A DNA stretch of 64,000 nucleotides from NCBI GenBank assembly GCA_016713125.1, contig JADJPT010000001.1, forward strand, positions 186,001-250,000. The letters run 5' to 3'. Source of the stretch: Betaproteobacteria bacterium (lineage in GTDB: Bacteria > Pseudomonadota > Gammaproteobacteria > Burkholderiales > SG8-39). Under the pieces are notes generated by a model. The model made no database searches and had not been told where the DNA came from. It saw only the letters and a program-made list of their open reading frames with translations. How positions within the stretch are numbered: position 1 is the first letter of the stretch; each line of letters begins with the position of its first letter. Positions 63,228-64,000 of the stretch are shown here, piece by piece. Made by a program: the position numbers and the translations under genes.

Positions 63228-64000
63228 TCAGAATCCTTCCAGCACCACCTTGCCGATCGAGGTGCCGCTCTCCACCAGGGCGTGCGCGCGCGCCAGGTTC
63301 TGCGCGTTGATCTTCCCGTAGTGCTGGGTCTGGGTGCCGCGCAGCGTGCCGTCGTCGATGCGCGCGGCCACCTCGGCCAGCAGCCGGTGCTGCTCGATCA
63401 TGTCCGGGGTGTCGAACATCGGGCGCGTGAACATCGCCTCCCAGTGCAGCGACACGCACTTCTGCTTGAGCGGCATGGCGTCGAGCGAGGGCAGTTCGTC
63501 GATCAGGCCGAACTTGCCCTGCGGCCGGATCATCTCGATCACGTGCGGGTAGTGCTGCGCGGTCTGCGTCAGGCTGGCGATGTACTCGACCTCGGGAATG
63601 CCGACGCGCTTCAGCTCGGCCGGCAGGCCCTTGCGGTAGTCGACCACGTGGTGCGCCCCCAGGTCGGCGCACCATTGCGCGCTCTCGGGCCGCGAGGCGG
63701 TGGCGATGACGGTGAGCGCCGTGAGCCGGCGCGCGAACTGGACCAGCATCGAGCCCACGCCGCCCGCCCCGCCGATCACCAGGATCGCCTGTCCGGCGCC
63801 GCCCTGGCGCGGCGCGCAGAAGCGGTCGAACAGCAGCTCCCAGGCCGTGATCGAGGTCAGCGGCAGGGCCGCGGCCTGCGCGAAGGACAGGCTCCGCGGC
63901 TTGAGCGCGACGATGCGCTCGTCCACGGCGTGCAGTTCGGCGTTGCTGCCGGGCCGGCTGCGGTCGCCCGCGTAGTAGACCTCGTCGCCGGGCTTGAACA
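63228..64000 (-). CDS. Zinc-type alcohol dehydrogenase / quinone oxidoreductase-like protein (partial, 5' end outside window)
   Basis: About 257 residues of an MDR-superfamily NAD(P)H-dependent reductase. PGDEVYYAGDRSRPGSNAEL, the cofactor motif LVIGGAGGVGSMLVQFARR, AALPLTSITAWELLFDRF and the C-terminal ESGTSIGKVVLEGF are typical of the zinc-free ZDH/QOR subgroup. The frame stays open to the window end, so the start lies beyond 64000. Converges on the AhpD-like gene. Confidence 0.88.
   Translation of the reverse strand, partial: FKPGDEVYYAGDRSRPGSNAELHAVDERIVALKPRSLSFAQAAALPLTSITAWELLFDRFCAPRQGGAGQAILVIGGAGGVGSMLVQFARRLTALTVIATASRPESAQWCADLGAHHVVDYRKGLPAELKRVGIPEVEYIASLTQTAQHYPHVIEMIRPQGKFGLIDELPSLDAMPLKQKCVSLHWEAMFTRPMFDTPDMIEQHRLLAEVAARIDDGTLRGTQTQHYGKINAQNLARAHALVESGTSIGKVVLEGF

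Overview
The window is GC-rich, densely coded chromosomal DNA. Gene content and order point to a betaproteobacterium of the Burkholderiales/Rhodocyclales type: DUF971-ubiE-Tim44-ubiJ-ubiB, mreBCD-mrdA-rodA divergent from gatCAB, pilT/pilU-yggS-proC-yggT, gshB-EIIA(Man)-HPr-EI, metX-metW and a TctC ('Bug') receptor. No prophage, insertion sequence, CRISPR array or plasmid replication gene was seen. No gene-free gap reaches 300 bases.

Layout. 0.1-7.9 kb: a giant FAD/Fe-S oxidoreductase, a HIT protein with a co-transcribed unknown gene, and phoR-phoB. 8.1-13.1 kb: DUF971, ubiE, a Tim44-like protein, ubiJ, ubiB and a TPMT-like methyltransferase (quinone biosynthesis). 13.2-20.0 kb: a sodium:solute symporter, a VanZ protein, a (2Fe-2S) thioredoxin-like ferredoxin, a hydrolase, an ABC-2 exporter pair, hemJ and an RNA methyltransferase. 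20.1-27.0 kb: pilT/pilU on the minus strand, then yggS-proC-yggT-DUF167. 27.0-36.5 kb: the rod-shape operon mreBCD-mrdA-rodA on minus, and gatCAB with a lipoprotein gene inserted on plus. 36.6-40.2 kb: a J-like protein with two DUF4124 proteins, then pyrE and an exonuclease III. 40.3-47.6 kb: an unusual split 2-hydroxyacyl-CoA-dehydratase/activase-like system, a cNMP-CPBP membrane protein and a desaturase. 47.6-52.3 kb: LETM1-like/YqjK/YqjE/DUF883 genes, ampG, and metXW under what reads as a SAM-II riboswitch. 52.4-59.5 kb: an altronate-dehydratase-family enzyme with a CoA transferase, a regulatory PTS, gshB and a di-heme cytochrome. 59.7-64 kb: tRNA-Arg(CCG), a TctC receptor, a histidine phosphatase, a Tat-exported dienelactone-hydrolase family protein, an AhpD-like protein and a partial quinone-oxidoreductase-like gene.

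Three things stand out. (1) A 62-bp intergenic repeat occurs three times, always between convergent genes, with its 10-bp ends exactly 52 bp apart. (2) A SAM-II-type aptamer upstream of metX is followed by an intrinsic terminator that shares a perfect 12-nt complement with the aptamer, which gives a clear antitermination model. (3) The 40.3-46.6 kb cluster encodes a three-piece Fe-S dehydratase/activase-like system whose tandem activator carries all four predicted cluster cysteines on one chain.

Reading caution. About fourteen single-frame lesions, one in-frame amber codon and one deletion-like junction (around 6093) interrupt otherwise well-conserved genes, several of them probably essential (gatA, gatC). 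The pattern suggests sequencing or assembly errors rather than wholesale gene decay. Such genes are listed over their full inferred extent, with the lesion position given.
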